From CAZVCG01 sp964649675 (lineage in GTDB: Bacteria; Pseudomonadota; Alphaproteobacteria; UBA9219), in the NCBI GenBank assembly GCA_964649675.1, contig CAZYPX010000002.1, positions 1-47,133 of the forward strand: 47,133 bases of DNA, given 5' to 3'. How positions within the stretch are numbered: the first letter of the stretch is position 1; each line of letters begins with the position of its first letter. Under the pieces are notes generated by a model that saw only the letters and a list, made by a program, of their open reading frames with translations, did no database searches and was not told where the DNA came from. Position numbers and translations under genes: made by a program. Below are positions 32,065-40,298 of the stretch, one piece after another.

Positions 32065-32832
32065 ATGCTCGATTTTAATCATGGCTCTGATCGTCCTGCT
32101 GTCGACCCTCGCTCGATCCCCATTCGTGACCGGATCAACGATCTCATCGATGCGGCCTTGTTGGCCGAGCGCGAACAGCAGCCACGCCGTGATTATTTGG
32201 GCGCGTCGATGCTCGGTAATGCTTGCATACGGCGCGTCCAATACGAATATGCCGGTGCACCGAAAGACCCTGGCGCAGATTTCGATGGCAAGACACTGCG
32301 CATCTTCGATGCCGGACATCAATTCGAAGCGCTTTCGATCAAATGGCTTTGCGCCGCTGGTTTCGATCTGCGCACGCAAAAAGCGGACGGCAAGCAATTC
32401 GGATTCTCTGTCGCTAAAGGCAGGATCAAAGGCCATATCGATGGCGTCATCTTGGCGGGGCCATCGTTCCTCTCTTATCCCATGCTGTGGGAGCACAAAG
32501 CTCTCAACGACAAGAACTGGCAGGATGTCGTCAAGCGTGGGCTTGCGATTTCCAAACCGCTCTATGCCGCGCAAGTTGCCCTTTATCAGGGCTACATACC
32601 CGATCTCGCGGAAAACCCTGCCTTGTTCACGGCCCTGAACAAAGACACGGAAGAGCTTCATCACGAACTCGTCCCCTTCGATTGCGCTCTGGCCCAAAGC
32701 GTCAGCGATAAAGCCGTCAACATTCTCCAAGCCACCGATGCTGGCATTCTTCTCCCCCGTATCGCCGCCAATCCCGATTTCTACGAATGCAAATTCTGTC
32801 CCTACGCCAAGCGGTGTTGGCATGGCGCATGA
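32065..32832 (+). CDS. PD-(D/E)XK nuclease, Cas4/RecB-like with Fe-S cysteines
   Basis: Protein of 255 residues from ATG 32065, directly after the stop of the previous gene. Nuclease core: GHIDG (D126), WEHKA (E143, K145) and QVALYQGY (Q170, Y174). Four cysteines C54, C242, C245 and C251 match the [4Fe-4S] cluster of Cas4 and AddB nucleases. It should be an ssDNA exonuclease used in phage recombination, as its neighbours suggest (RuvC-like, RecA-like, helicase). No CRISPR array or cas gene accompanies it. Confidence 0.87.
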   Translation: MLDFNHGSDRPAVDPRSIPIRDRINDLIDAALLAEREQQPRRDYLGASMLGNACIRRVQYEYAGAPKDPGADFDGKTLRIFDAGHQFEALSIKWLCAAGFDLRTQKADGKQFGFSVAKGRIKGHIDGVILAGPSFLSYPMLWEHKALNDKNWQDVVKRGLAISKPLYAAQVALYQGYIPDLAENPALFTALNKDTEELHHELVPFDCALAQSVSDKAVNILQATDAGILLPRIAANPDFYECKFCPYAKRCWHGA

Positions 32833-32833
32833 G

Positions 32834-34984
32834 ATGGATTTCAATGATGCCCGTAAACAAGGCGACACCGACAAGCACGCCAAGATCGATGTCGTGCGCC
32901 TGAAAGAACGCATCGCAGATTGCCATCGCCAAATCCTCGATCACCTTCTGCCCAATGGCAAATACGTCGGCGAAGAATTCTATTGCGGCGATACCTACGG
33001 TGCGCCGGGCGAGAGCCTCAAGATCAGCGTGCGCAAAAACAAGATGGGCGTGGGCGAAGATTTTGCCACCGGGCAAAAGTTCGGCGACTTAATTGATCTT
33101 TGGAAGGTTGTCCGCCGCGAGGATTATCTCACCGCGATTAGAAACATCGCCGACTTTTTGAGCTTTGCGGAACGCGAACCTAAACCATCAAAATCGAAGT
33201 CAGCCAAATCTCCCGATATTGGCCCTCCTGTTGCCCAGTACAATTACACGGACGCCAAAGGCGACATTCAACTCGTTGTCTACCGGCATGAGTATGAGGA
33301 AAACGGCAAACGCAAAAAGAGCTTCCGAATTTGGAACGCGATCACCAAAAAATCAGAAGCGCCAAAGACAAACCGCCCACTCTATAACCTGCATCGCATA
33401 GCCAATGCCGAACGCGTCATTCTGACCGAGGGTGAAAAAGCTGCTGACGCCCTGATTAACAAAGACATACCGGTCACAAGTGCCTTGTGCGGATCCAACG
33501 CGCCTCCCGAAAAAACTGACTGGTCGCCATTGGCCGGAAAGCATGTGCTGATATGGCCCGATAACGATGCCCCTGGCATGTCGTTCGCCCATGCGGCCGC
33601 CAAAGCCGCGCTCGCCGCCAAAGCGGCCAGCGTCGGGATCATACCAATCCCTGAAGGCAAACCCGAAGGCTGGGACGCCGCCGATGCCGTCGGCGAAAGC
33701 ATGGACGTCCGCACATTTATCGACACGGCCAACTGCGAAACTGTCGCGCCACCTCCCAACGTCCCGCTCCCAGCCTATCCGGTGGGCGTCATCCTTGATG
33801 ACAACAGCCCTATGCCGGACGACCTGATTGCGCCACGCATCTTAACGCCGGGCGGTCTTTTCGTGCTCGGCGGTGCGCCAAAAGTCGGCAAGACGGATTT
33901 CGGCTTAAACCTGCTCGTACACATGGCGGCAGGCATTCCGTTCCTTGGAATGAAACCGCCGCGCCCGCTCAAAGTTTTCTATCTGCAAGCCGAGATTGGC
34001 TATTATTACCTGCGCGAACGGCTGAAGCAGATGAAGTTCGATCCTGACTTTCTGCCGCTCGTCCGGGAAAATCTAGTCATCACGCCGCAGGTACGCTTGA
34101 TCCTCGACGAAAAAGGCGTCGAGATGGTGCGAGATGCCATCTTGCAATTCTTTGATCCGAAGCTGCTTGATATCATTGCTATCGATCCGCTGCGCAACGT
34201 GTTCGATCCGGGCGAAAGCGGCAACGAAAACGACAACACCGCCATGCTCGCGTTCCTGCAGGATCGCGTGGAGAAACTCAGGTTTCTGGTCAATCCGGAT
34301 GCGGGCATCATTCTTGCCCACCACACGCGGAAAATTACCAAAAGGATGCTGGAGGAAGACCCGTTTCAAGCACTCAGCGGTGCCGGAAGTCTGCGCAGCT
34401 TTTACACCACCGGCGCGATCATGTTTCGGCCTGACGAGCAGCAGACCATGCGTGAGCTTATGTTCGAGCTGCGCAACGGCAAGGCCATCCCTTCAAAATA
34501 CATCGATAAAGTCGATGGAGCATGGTGCGAAGTCCCGCATCATTCGAAGCGTCTGGTCAACAAAGAGCATGGCGAGAAACTCGATAATGAGCGCCGCCGT
34601 CGCCATGACGTAATTCTTCAACTCATTTACGACGAAGGAAGGCAAGGTCGTCTCTACAGTCCCACACAGTTTTGCCAAGCCTTCGAAAACAAGGCGGGCC
34701 TCGGCGGTCGACATTCCATTCATGATCGCATTGATGTTCTGACCACCAAGGGCTTTATCAAATTCCACAAGGAAGATCTCTCCGTCAAAAGCAAGTTCGG
34801 CATGATGTGCATCGAAGGCATGGAAGTGCCCGGCTCAGAGTCAAGTGTTGACCCGCAGACGGGCGAGATCACAGACGTCCTGATCCCGTATTTACCCACT
34901 CACTTCAAGCAGCCGAGCGATGGAGCAATTCTGCCGGTCGAAAACCCCGAAATCTGGGTCTACCACGGGGAGAGCGAAGCATGA
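32834..34984 (+). CDS. phage primase-helicase (TOPRIM plus RecA/RepA-like ATPase)
   Basis: Protein of 716 residues from ATG 32834 (MDFNDARKQ); ATG 32822 adds four residues and overlaps the previous stop. The N-terminal part (about 30-110) is a zinc-free primase-like domain. A TOPRIM domain follows: LTEGEKAADAL (about 197) and LIWPDNDAPG (about 238). A RecA-like RepA/AAA_25 ATPase comes next, with Walker A GGAPKVGKTDFG (about 345) and DIIAIDPLRNVFDPG (about 445) as Walker B. The C-terminal 120 residues include a winged-helix-like segment. It should prime and unwind DNA at the phage origin. The iteron-like cluster just downstream is a natural target. Confidence 0.87.
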   Translation: MDFNDARKQGDTDKHAKIDVVRLKERIADCHRQILDHLLPNGKYVGEEFYCGDTYGAPGESLKISVRKNKMGVGEDFATGQKFGDLIDLWKVVRREDYLTAIRNIADFLSFAEREPKPSKSKSAKSPDIGPPVAQYNYTDAKGDIQLVVYRHEYEENGKRKKSFRIWNAITKKSEAPKTNRPLYNLHRIANAERVILTEGEKAADALINKDIPVTSALCGSNAPPEKTDWSPLAGKHVLIWPDNDAPGMSFAHAAAKAALAAKAASVGIIPIPEGKPEGWDAADAVGESMDVRTFIDTANCETVAPPPNVPLPAYPVGVILDDNSPMPDDLIAPRILTPGGLFVLGGAPKVGKTDFGLNLLVHMAAGIPFLGMKPPRPLKVFYLQAEIGYYYLRERLKQMKFDPDFLPLVRENLVITPQVRLILDEKGVEMVRDAILQFFDPKLLDIIAIDPLRNVFDPGESGNENDNTAMLAFLQDRVEKLRFLVNPDAGIILAHHTRKITKRMLEEDPFQALSGAGSLRSFYTTGAIMFRPDEQQTMRELMFELRNGKAIPSKYIDKVDGAWCEVPHHSKRLVNKEHGEKLDNERRRRHDVILQLIYDEGRQGRLYSPTQFCQAFENKAGLGGRHSIHDRIDVLTTKGFIKFHKEDLSVKSKFGMMCIEGMEVPGSESSVDPQTGEITDVLIPYLPTHFKQPSDGAILPVENPEIWVYHGESEA

Positions 34985-35358
34985 ATTTTTCCCCCAATAA
35001 CGTATCCAAGCTGGCCGTAATTCCTGGCCGAATTTTTGTGATTCCTGGCAAGAATTACGTAATTCCTGGCCTCGCGTTATTCCTGCATTCCTGGCTTTGC
35101 GTTTTTAATCAATGGGTTACACATGATTCCAGGAATTACGCGTTATTCCTGGCTGCATTCTTGGATTCTTGGAAATTCACTTTGCATTTCAAAAGGTTGT
35201 CCAGGAATGCAGAAATCACGCCACCCCTCTCTCCCTACGGGAGAGAGAGACGCCATACGGCGTTCTCTCCTCCTACGGTCGAGGGAGTTGCGCAAGTGGT
35301 TCGGCCTGCTGCCACCAATCCATCTCCAATTTCCCAATCACAACGAAAGGAGGCTTAG
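34981..35358 (+). CDS. doubtful frame over the iteron-like repeats
   Basis: 125 residues, start overlapping the previous stop by 4 bp. The repeated text VIPG reflects the DNA repeats rather than a fold, and the second half is low complexity. It is more likely that the DNA itself is the functional element. Retained at low confidence because it is open and coupled to the preceding gene. Confidence 0.2.
   Translation: MNFSPNNVSKLAVIPGRIFVIPGKNYVIPGLALFLHSWLCVFNQWVTHDSRNYALFLAAFLDSWKFTLHFKRLSRNAEITPPLSPYGRERRHTAFSPPTVEGVAQVVRPAATNPSPISQSQRKEA
35019..35210 (+). repeat. iteron-like cluster: seven ATTCCWGG repeats (possible origin)
   Basis: ATTCCTGGC or its reverse recurs seven times. The CCWGG cores lie at 35023, 35044, 35065, 35090, 35129 (CCAGG), 35148 and 35201 (CCAGG). 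The first three are 21 bp apart, two helical turns. Two further degenerate copies (35079, 35165) lack the full core. The cluster follows the primase-helicase gene directly. It looks like a replication origin or protein-loading site. CCWGG is also the site of Dcm-type cytosine methylation. Confidence 0.6.
35227..35290. repeat. run of hairpins downstream of iteron-like cluster
   Basis: CTCTCTCCC-TAC-GGGAGAGAG (35227-35247) is a perfect hairpin. ACGCC-ATAC-GGCGT follows directly, and an imperfect CTCTCCTCC ... GGTCGAGGGAG ends the block. It has no T-run. It separates the repeat cluster from the next gene. Confidence 0.5.
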
Positions 35359-35360
35359 CG

Positions 35361-35678
35361 ATGACAGCACCCCTGATCAAAGCGCGTGATGCAAAAATAA
35401 CCTGGAACTGTTCTCACACAGGGCGCGTCTATGACGTGCGTGTGCGAGATCGCTTCGAACCCGCCGAAGAGCGAACATGCTCAAGTGGCGCGGTGTGGTC
35501 AACATGGATGCGCGCGCAGAAAATGCCGCCCGAAGCCGTCTTCGGTGAATTGCTTCTGCGTTACGGTTTCACAACGCCTGAAGAAGCCCGCATTGCCCTT
35601 TTACAATTCTCGAAAATTGATAGCTGCACATGGGCACGCGCAATGCTCAAGGTTGGTATGTACGGAGCGCAGCCATGA
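35361..35678 (+). CDS. small phage protein of unknown function
   Basis: Protein of 105 residues. The start at 35361 has AAAGGAGG about eight bases upstream; the frame is open earlier but only over hairpin DNA. Text: MTAPLIKARDAKITWNCSH..., then EERTCSSGAVWSTWMRAQKMPPEAVFGELLLRYGF, a helical end. No family recognised. It overlaps the next start by 4 bp. Confidence 0.7.
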   Translation: MTAPLIKARDAKITWNCSHTGRVYDVRVRDRFEPAEERTCSSGAVWSTWMRAQKMPPEAVFGELLLRYGFTTPEEARIALLQFSKIDSCTWARAMLKVGMYGAQP

Positions 35679-36106
35679 ACCGCCGCAAGGTCATCACCGT
35701 TGTCGATGTCGCTGATCGTTTGGAACAGGCTGCGCACACGCTCAAGCGTTTACCCAAAATCGCTGTGCAAGGATACTTCGGTACGTGGCCGTCCATCGTA
35801 CGCGAAGCAATAGAAGCTTACGGTTGGGATGATGCTCACATCCATCCCGGCCCGCCATCACCTCGGCACATTACCGAGATGGACGAAGCATTGCGCTGGT
35901 TGATGTGGCTTGAAGTCGAGGAAGTTAAACTCGTGTGGCTGCGTGCATACGGCATACGCTGGAAATCAATTTCCAAGCTTTCCGGCTGGTCAGTGCGTAA
36001 ACTGCAGCACGACTGGCGCATTGCGCTCGTCAAAATTGCGCATCGTCTGGCTAATCCCACGGAGAAATTCGAGTTTCCGTACAAGCGAATTATCCGAAAC
36101 GGTTAA
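35675..36106 (+). CDS. DUF6362-like phage protein
   Basis: Protein of 143 residues. The phrase ITEMDEALRWLMWLEVEEVKLVWLRAYGIRWKSISKLSGWSVRKLQHDW contains a sigma-like or terminase-like helix-turn-helix (about 100-125). This is the DUF6362 family, which recurs just before the late genes in alphaproteobacterial prophages. It may regulate late transcription; inference. It is the last gene of the early operon. Confidence 0.8.
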   Translation: MNRRKVITVVDVADRLEQAAHTLKRLPKIAVQGYFGTWPSIVREAIEAYGWDDAHIHPGPPSPRHITEMDEALRWLMWLEVEEVKLVWLRAYGIRWKSISKLSGWSVRKLQHDWRIALVKIAHRLANPTEKFEFPYKRIIRNG

Positions 36107-36156
36107 GGAAAAATGCGCAAAAATTGGTTAAGCGATTCAAATCATTGAAAAAAGTC

Positions 36157-36180
36157 GTGCGCATTTTAGTTGTGCGCACT
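36157..36180. repeat. GTGCGC inverted repeat after the early operon
   Basis: GTGCGC at 36157-36162 pairs with GCGCAC at 36174-36179 across an 11-base loop; TTTACGG follows. It lies 50 bp after the DUF6362 stop and may act as a weak terminator or a regulatory site. Confidence 0.35.
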
Positions 36181-36245
36181 TTACGGAGTTTTTGGCATAT
36201 TTGTTGGCATGATCGGGAGAACCACGCGCGGCTAACGGCAGACGG

Positions 36246-36660
36246 TCATTAGATACTGTCGAACACTGTTTCCACACTCAGCAATCATCGTACAAGAACA
36301 CGGCGCGATCCGCATCACAGATTGCCGACTTTCACGAACTGTCATCTGACACTGTCGAAACATATCCGCACATTCAGCAACCTGTGATCGGATGCATGCT
36401 GACAATCGATCCGAAGATTGCTCAATCTCATGAACATTCGAGTGACACTGTTCGGACATGTCGTGAGATTCAGCAATAACCGGAAAGGTTCGGCGCAAGA
36501 AACGCGCTACAGATGATCGACGCTCGTTGAACACTATCGGACACTGTTCGAACATGTGCTCACATTCAGCAATAACCGAAAAGGTTGTGAGCGGAAAAAG
36601 CAAAACAGATTGCTCGTTTCGTTGAAGACTGTCCGACACTGTCAGACCTCTCACAGTGTT
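36246..36660. repeat. tandem repeat array, exact 96-bp period, about 4.3 units
   Basis: The word TTCAGCAA (CTCAGCAA in the first unit) ends at 36284, 36380, 36476 and 36572, spaced exactly 96 bp. Each unit also has CACTGTTCGRACATG-like text before it and CAGATTGC or similar after it. Units are diverged but keep length. On the minus strand the whole array is an open frame (36654-36232, GTG start), with a 32-residue repeat centred on VIAECxxMxxQC. So it could encode a repeat protein, or be a binding-site array. The remaining gap up to 36808 (36661-36808) holds no other gene that I see. Confidence 0.75.
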
Positions 36661-36808
36661 GCCGCACAGCCGCGCTGTTGCCTGATAATCGCGGGTCCTC
36701 CGTGGGCCTCAGCGTATGCTGGCGGCAAGAGCGCGGTACTTTTCTAGGCACAGCCCTGAAAAGCGGGAAGCCACCCAGAGGAATCCAGAAGCCACCTGAA
36801 GGAACTTT

Positions 36809-38215
36809 ATGCCCAACGTCACGTTGCCCGGCGCGGTCGAGATATGGCCAACGGACAAACTCGCGCCGTATTCGCGAAACCCGCGCACGCACAGCGCGGC
36901 ACAGGTGGCGCAATTGGCCGCGAGCATTGTGGAGTACGGCTTCACCAACCCGCTGCTCGTGGCCAGCGACGGCACGGTCATTGCAGGCCACGGGCGACTG
37001 GAAGCCGCGCGCCAGCTTGGGCTTGAGGAAGTCCCAGTGATCATTCTTGATCACCTGACTCCGGCCCAGCGTCGCGCGTATGTGATTGCCGACAACCAGC
37101 TGGCACTTCAGGCTGGATGGAACGATGAGATTTTAGCCGCAGAAATGCACGCGCTTAACGGCCTCGGGTACGACCTATCGCTGACCGGCTTTGACGAAAA
37201 GGAAATCGACCGTCTTCTCGCGCCCCTTGAAGACGAGCCTGATGATAACAGCCAAGGCGAAGGCAGCGGTGAAGATCAGGCACCCATGCCGCCAAAGCAT
37301 CCTGTCTCCCGTGAAGGCGACGTTTGGCTGCTTGGCAAACATCGTTTGCTTTGCGGAGACAGCACGGAACCGTCTGCCATCACACGATTGATGGCCGGGC
37401 AGCACGCGCACTTGCTGTTCACGTCACCGCCTTATGGCAATCAGCGCGATTACACCACCGGTGGGATCAGCGATTGGGATAAGCTGATGCAAGGCGTGTT
37501 TGCCACATTGCCGATGCGCGAGGACGGACAGGTCTTGGTCAATCTCGGCCAGATCCACAAGGACGGCGAATGGCAACCGTACTGGCAAGACTGGATCGCG
37601 TGGATGCGCGAGCAGAACTGGCGGCGCTTCGGATGGTACGTTTGGGATCAAGGGCCGGGATTACCGGGCGATTGGAACGGACGCCTTGCTCCCAGCTTTG
37701 AGTTTATCTTTCATTTCAACAAAACGCCGCGCAAGGCCAACAAGATCGTGCCCTGCAAATGGGCCGGGCACATCATGCACGAGGACGAAGGCGGTCTGCG
37801 CGAGAAAGACGGCACGGTTGGCAAATGGACGCATGCCGAAAAGCCCGTTCAGGAAAACAAGATACCCGACAACGTGATCCGCATCACGCGCCACAAGGCG
37901 CGCGGGGTTGAAACCGAACACCCTGCCGTGTTCCCCGTGCGCTTGCCAGCGTTCATCATGGAAGCCTACAGCGCCGAGAGCGAGATTGTTTATGAACCTT
38001 TCTGCGGATCAGGAACCACAATTATCGCTGGCGAACAAACAGGCCGCGCTGTTCGAGCGATGGAACTTGCACCCGCTTATGTCGACGTGGCCGTGCGCCG
38101 GTGGCGCGAGATATTCCCGAATGCGCCTCTCACGCTTGAAGGCACAGGGACAAGTTTCGAAGAGACCGCCGCCGCGCGCGGCATTGATCTGACCCAAGAA
38201 AGCAAAGCCGCATGA
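36809..38215 (+). CDS. ParB-like domain fused to DNA amino-methyltransferase (first of two)
   Basis: Protein of 468 residues. ParB/Srx-like N-terminus (about 9-115) with GHGRLEAARQLG (60-71). The methyltransferase follows: motif IV TSPPYG (205-210) and motif I FCGSGTT (398-404), the order of beta-class N4-cytosine or N6-adenine enzymes. TSPPY is common in N4 or N6 types; specificity is not readable. Such fusions are frequent in phages and plasmids and usually modify phage DNA. The ribosome site GAAGGAAC is good. It overlaps the paralogue start by 4 bp. Confidence 0.9.
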   Translation: MPNVTLPGAVEIWPTDKLAPYSRNPRTHSAAQVAQLAASIVEYGFTNPLLVASDGTVIAGHGRLEAARQLGLEEVPVIILDHLTPAQRRAYVIADNQLALQAGWNDEILAAEMHALNGLGYDLSLTGFDEKEIDRLLAPLEDEPDDNSQGEGSGEDQAPMPPKHPVSREGDVWLLGKHRLLCGDSTEPSAITRLMAGQHAHLLFTSPPYGNQRDYTTGGISDWDKLMQGVFATLPMREDGQVLVNLGQIHKDGEWQPYWQDWIAWMREQNWRRFGWYVWDQGPGLPGDWNGRLAPSFEFIFHFNKTPRKANKIVPCKWAGHIMHEDEGGLREKDGTVGKWTHAEKPVQENKIPDNVIRITRHKARGVETEHPAVFPVRLPAFIMEAYSAESEIVYEPFCGSGTTIIAGEQTGRAVRAMELAPAYVDVAVRRWREIFPNAPLTLEGTGTSFEETAAARGIDLTQESKAA

Positions 38216-39417
38216 CCTTGACCGTTGAGCTTTGGCCGCTCGACCGCTTGCTGCCCTATGCGGCAAATGCGAGGACGCATGACGAGGCGCAGATTGCGCA
38301 GATCGCGGCCAGCATTGCAGAGTTCGGGTTCAATGCACCTTGCCTTGTCGATGATCGCGGCATCCTTATCGCTGGTCACGGTCGGCTTCTCGGGGCAAGA
38401 AAGCTTGGTTTAACCGAAGTGCCGGTTATTTGCCTTGGCCATCTCACAGAGGCTCAAGCCCGTGCTTATCGCATTGCCGACAACCGCATTGCTGAAAACA
38501 GCCAATGGGATGAAGCCATGCTCGCCGCTGAGATGGCGCGGCTGCATGAAGAGAATGTCGATCTATCGCTCCTTGGATTTGGAGATGATGAGATCGACGA
38601 TTTATTAAACACAGACGATGGCACCGAGGGTAATACGGACGACGATGCCGTCCCTGAAATTCCTGCAGAACCTAAAACAAAGCCTGGCGATATTTACGTG
38701 CTCGGCAATCATCGTTTGCTTTGCGGCGATAGTACTGTGCTGACGAACGTCAAGAAAGTCCTCGATGGCGCACTGGCCGACATGGTCTTCACGGATCCGC
38801 CGTACAATGTCGATTATGGAAATGCGGCCAAGGACAAGATGCGCGGCAACGACCGCAGGATCATGAACGACAATCTTGGCGAAGGATTTGAGAAGTTTCT
38901 CTATGATGCTTGCGTCAATATGATCTCCGTCTGCAAGGGCGCGATTTACGTCTGCATGTCATCGAGCGAACTGCACACGTTGCAGAAAGCTTTCGTCGCG
39001 GCAGGCGGCAAATGGTCAACGTTCGTCATCTGGGCGAAAAACACATTTACGCTTGGCCGGTCGGACTATCAGCGTCAGTACGAGCCGATCCTTTACGGCT
39101 GGAAACAAGGCGCGGATCATTTCTGGTGCGGCGCGCGCGATCAGGGCGATGTTTGGTTCGTCAACAAACCAACGAAGAACGATTTGCATCCAACCATGAA
39201 ACCGGTCGAGCTTGTCGAACGGGCAATCCGCAACAGCAGTAAGAGCCGTGACATCGTTCTGGATTGCTTTGGCGGATCCGGCAGCACGCTTATCGCCTGT
39301 GAAAAGACCGGGAGGCAAGCGCGGCTAATTGAACTGGATCCCAAATACTGCGATGTGATTGTTCAGCGGTGGGAGGAGTTTACTGGTAAAAAAGCTGAGT
39401 TGGTTTCAGCGTCTTAG
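38212..39417 (+). CDS. ParB-like domain fused to DNA amino-methyltransferase (second of two)
   Basis: Protein of 401 residues, parallel to the upstream gene. ParB part with AGHGRLLGARKLG (54-66). Motif IV is DPPYN (195-199), typical of adenine-N6 enzymes, and motif I is FGGSGST (353-359). Its recognition region is shorter and unlike that of the neighbour, so the two probably modify different sequences. With the cytosine enzyme, the phage has three methyltransferases and no visible restriction enzyme. Confidence 0.9.
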   Translation: MTLTVELWPLDRLLPYAANARTHDEAQIAQIAASIAEFGFNAPCLVDDRGILIAGHGRLLGARKLGLTEVPVICLGHLTEAQARAYRIADNRIAENSQWDEAMLAAEMARLHEENVDLSLLGFGDDEIDDLLNTDDGTEGNTDDDAVPEIPAEPKTKPGDIYVLGNHRLLCGDSTVLTNVKKVLDGALADMVFTDPPYNVDYGNAAKDKMRGNDRRIMNDNLGEGFEKFLYDACVNMISVCKGAIYVCMSSSELHTLQKAFVAAGGKWSTFVIWAKNTFTLGRSDYQRQYEPILYGWKQGADHFWCGARDQGDVWFVNKPTKNDLHPTMKPVELVERAIRNSSKSRDIVLDCFGGSGSTLIACEKTGRQARLIELDPKYCDVIVQRWEEFTGKKAELVSAS

Positions 39418-39923
39418 GCGCAATCGAACCAGCGCATGCATGTAAGAAGCAGGTGATTGTAATCGCCGCTTTTGGCTTCAGTCATGAAAGCTTTGATTTC
39501 ATCATCGGGCAGATAAGCCTTGCGCGCGGCGCGCTGGCAATGGCCGAGGATGGCGAAGGCATTTCCGTCTTGGCCTGAAAGATAAACGCGAACTTCCGGG
39601 TAGCGGCAACTCGGCGTTGGCGCGCGCAAACCCACATAGCGTCCGTAGCTCGATCCCGATGGATCGACGTAAAGCGTTTTGCGATCAGGCGCAGTTATTT
39701 CGATGACTTGCCGCTTATTGTTGCGGTACCCGCCTTTGCCAGCAAGCCATTCGCGGTCTTGAAGCATGGTGCTTGTGAAGGCATCGTATTCCTCTGCGCT
39801 CAGCGCCTTGGTTTTTGCGATGACAACGCGGCTGCCCAAGTCGTCTGTGTCTCTGGCAGCAGATTCAACTTCATCAAAACGAAAAGGCTTACGGGCAAAC
39901 CGTACAAAAATTTCTTCGGACAT
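39414..39923 (-). CDS. phage protein with conserved C-terminal helical domain, unknown function
   Basis: Protein of 169 residues. The start at 39923 (MSEEIFVRF) has AGGAGG eight bases upstream; the ATG at 39941 lies in that ribosome site. The C-terminal 50 residues (AFAILGHCQRAARKAYL..., GDYNHLLLTCMRWFDCA) are a domain that I recognise as recurrent in phages and plasmids, without known function. It is the last gene of a minus-strand block. Its stop lies 4 bp inside the end of the convergent methyltransferase. Confidence 0.75.
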   Translation of the reverse strand: MSEEIFVRFARKPFRFDEVESAARDTDDLGSRVVIAKTKALSAEEYDAFTSTMLQDREWLAGKGGYRNNKRQVIEITAPDRKTLYVDPSGSSYGRYVGLRAPTPSCRYPEVRVYLSGQDGNAFAILGHCQRAARKAYLPDDEIKAFMTEAKSGDYNHLLLTCMRWFDCA

Positions 39924-39937
39924 AATAATAGCCTCCT

Positions 39938-40153
39938 TCACATCGTGTTCCGATGCAGTGCCATCGCAGCAGCAAAAAGCGCTTGCGCTTCGGGTAAACG
40001 TTTCTCGAAATCGAGGACTGTGCCGATAGCGAGGTTCTGGTTTTCCTGTTCCATTGCTTCATGGGCTTCTTTGGCAAGTTTTGCCGCTTCTGCAAGGCGC
40101 TCTGACAAGGCGGCAAGGTTGGCGGCGATGGCGTTTTGAATTGCGTTTTTCAT
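39938..40153 (-). CDS. small helical phage protein
   Basis: Protein of 71 residues. The start at 40153 has AAGGAG with a six-base gap. Nearly all helix (AALSERLAEAAKLAKEAHEAMEQENQ), probably a coiled coil. No family recognised. Its stop comes 15 bp after the ribosome site and ATG of the next gene begin, so the two are tightly coupled. Confidence 0.65.
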   Translation of the reverse strand: MKNAIQNAIAANLAALSERLAEAAKLAKEAHEAMEQENQNLAIGTVLDFEKRLPEAQALFAAAMALHRNTM

Positions 40154-40253
40154 TATGGGCTCCTTAAACAAATTGCTTCCAATCACATGGTCATTAACGC
40201 GCTGCTGCGCAAGATTATCAACTCAATTAGGGATCATCTGATTGCGAAGAAAA

Positions 40254-40286
40254 GCGCCGAATGATTGTTTGATAATCATTCGGCGC
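40254..40286. repeat. long perfect inverted repeat in gap of minus-strand block
   Basis: GCGCCGAATGATT, GTTTGAT, AATCATTCGGCGC: 13 perfect base pairs. It lies between the 108-residue gene (stop at 40299) and the 71-residue gene (start at 40153) and may terminate the first transcript or protect the RNA end. Near it at 40230-40246 is GGGATCATCTGATTGCG, repeated almost exactly at 41087-41103. Confidence 0.6.
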
Positions 40287-40298
40287 ACATGGATCATA

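Noticed and set aside
35227..35290. CRISPR-like array near the Cas4-like nuclease
   Set aside because: There are hairpins but no regular repeat-spacer pattern and no cas1 or cas2 gene. The 96-bp array at 36.3 kb has drifted units without unique spacers.
36232..36654. Minus-strand frame of 140 residues as a confident gene
   Set aside because: It has only a GTG start and no ribosome site, and its repeats follow the DNA period. Kept as a repeat with a coding hypothesis, not as a CDS.
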